Positions 63,214-64,000 of a DNA stretch of 64,000 bases are shown piece after piece. Below the pieces are notes generated by a model. It worked only from the letters and a program-made list of their open reading frames with translations, was not told the origin of the DNA and ran no database searches. The position numbers and the translations under genes are program-made. Origin of the DNA: an uncultured Cohaesibacter sp. (GTDB taxonomy: Bacteria > Pseudomonadota > Alphaproteobacteria > Rhizobiales > Cohaesibacteraceae); NCBI RefSeq assembly GCF_963682185.1, contig NZ_OY821667.1, forward strand, positions 1,862,001-1,926,000. Direction: 5' to 3'. How positions within the stretch are numbered: the stretch's first letter is position 1; the number at the start of each line of letters is the position of its first letter.

Positions 63214-64000
63214 ATGACGCTGACAACAGGCGCAACCCTTCTGGTGGATTGCCTCATAGAGCAGGGAGCCTCAACCATTTTCGGCGTGCCCGGCGAGAGC
63301 TATCTGGCCGTCTTGAACGCAATTTACGATGCCCCCTCCCTGCGTTATGTCAACGCAAGACAGGAAGGCGGCGCCTCGATGATGGCAGATGCCTGGTCCA
63401 AGCTGACCGGCGAGGTTGGCCTTTGCATGGTCACTCGAGGCCCCGGTGCCACCAATGCAAGCTCCGGCGTGCATGTGGCCTATCAGGATTCCACCCCCAT
63501 GATCCTGTTCATCGGCCAGGTTGCCAGCGACCAGATCGAGCGCGAGGCCTTTCAGGAGATCGACTATCGCCGCATGTTCGGCCAGATGGCCAAATGGGTT
63601 GCCCAGATTGATGATGCATCCCGCATTCCAGAATATATCGCCCGCGCCTATCGCACCGCCCTCTCCGGTCGCCCCGGCCCCGTTGTTTTGGCCCTGCCAG
63701 AAGACATGCTGGTTACCGAAATTGAAAAGCCAGCAGCCCTCCCCGCCAAGGCCAAACCCGCAGACAGCGCACCATCTGCTGAGAGCATGAAAGAGCTTGA
63801 GGCGCTTGTCGCCAAGGCCGAACGCCCCTTCATGATTGTTGGCGGCGGCGGCTGGTCTCTGGCAGCCAAGAAGGCGGTCACCGCCTTTGCCGAGCAGAAT
63901 GCCATTCCCGTGGGCACCTCCTTCCGCTGTCAGGACTATTTCCCCAACGAGCATCCGAACTTTGCTGGCCATGTCGGCATCGGCATCGATCCCGCACTTG
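63214..64000 (+). CDS. ThDP-dependent enzyme (acetolactate-synthase-like), truncated
   Basis: The gene begins at the ATG after AAAGGACAGCGAC and runs off the window, so 262 residues are visible. The N-terminal ThDP-binding domain contains FGVPGESYLAVLNAI and the catalytic Glu in RQEGGASMMADAW. VTRGPGATNASSGV and RPGPVVLALPEDML follow, and a central domain begins near 195. This is the acetolactate synthase/IlvB-like family; the C-terminal half with the metal site is missing, so substrate cannot be judged. It follows gcdH by 108 bp. Confidence 0.88.
   Translation, partial: MTLTTGATLLVDCLIEQGASTIFGVPGESYLAVLNAIYDAPSLRYVNARQEGGASMMADAWSKLTGEVGLCMVTRGPGATNASSGVHVAYQDSTPMILFIGQVASDQIEREAFQEIDYRRMFGQMAKWVAQIDDASRIPEYIARAYRTALSGRPGPVVLALPEDMLVTEIEKPAALPAKAKPADSAPSAESMKELEALVAKAERPFMIVGGGGWSLAAKKAVTAFAEQNAIPVGTSFRCQDYFPNEHPNFAGHVGIGIDPAL

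Overview
The window looks like a piece of an alphaproteobacterial chromosome, most probably from the order Hyphomicrobiales (Rhizobiales). The reasons are the crotonyl-CoA carboxylase/reductase, ethylmalonyl-CoA mutase and methylsuccinyl-CoA dehydrogenase of the ethylmalonyl-CoA pathway, a RirA-type iron regulator, CpdR, PhaR, a DUF2125 protein, and the gene order hpt / zinc-ribbon protein / ftsE / ftsX / ydcF / plsC. A marine genus such as Cohaesibacter is possible, but that is a guess. I see no prophage, insertion sequence, CRISPR array or plasmid function. Gene density is ordinary and one tRNA gene is present.

Layout. 1-6.7 kb: a truncated receiver-histidine kinase, tRNA-Leu(CAA), a YqaA/DedA-type membrane protein, dsbB, an AlkA-like glycosylase, gluQ, an AEC carrier and a small kinase-receiver hybrid. 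6.7-22.2 kb: a carbon-assimilation block with ecm and ccr divergent, then mcd with a VOC protein and an SDR, a cobalamin adenosyltransferase that can supply the Ecm cofactor, a rhomboid protease, etfB-etfA (electron acceptor for acyl-CoA dehydrogenases) and 3-hydroxybutyryl-CoA dehydrogenase. 22.3-35.3 kb: a YjfB-like small protein, TlpA, argH-lptM-lysA, cpdR, hpt, a zinc-ribbon protein with seven copies of an 18-residue repeat, ftsE-ftsX, ydcF, plsC, a ChaC-like cyclotransferase and a DUF2125 protein. 35.3-42.4 kb: amino-acid biosynthesis (chorismate mutase, hisC, tyrC; metX-metW) and gloB. 42.4-49.5 kb: an Lrp regulator divergent from an ALDH7-type aminoadipate-semialdehyde dehydrogenase, znuCB behind a Zur-box-like palindrome, a DMT exporter, phaB and phaR. 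49.5-58.3 kb: a degenerate GGDEF-EAL protein, rpmF, oxyR divergent from ahpC-ahpD, a prenyl synthase and ispG. 58.4-64 kb: a group of regulators (Zur, RirA, HxlR, LysR), a DmpI-like tautomerase, glutaryl-CoA dehydrogenase and a truncated ThDP enzyme.

How the parts may work together. Aminoadipate-semialdehyde dehydrogenase and glutaryl-CoA dehydrogenase are steps that can carry lysine carbon to crotonyl-CoA. Crotonyl-CoA is the substrate of Ccr and is linked to the PHB cycle through 3-hydroxybutyryl-CoA. ETF can take the electrons from Mcd and GcdH. A 14-bp motif, TGCACYGCAACATA, occurs once in front of ccr and twice, exactly 80 bp apart, in front of mcd. A related TGC-N3-GCAAYA site lies in front of phaB. 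This is the most interesting regulatory signal I found and suggests one regulator, perhaps the PhaR encoded here, for both pathways. The most unusual protein is the zinc-ribbon membrane protein, whose seven SQDDIDALF repeats resemble the CheY-binding peptide of FliM.
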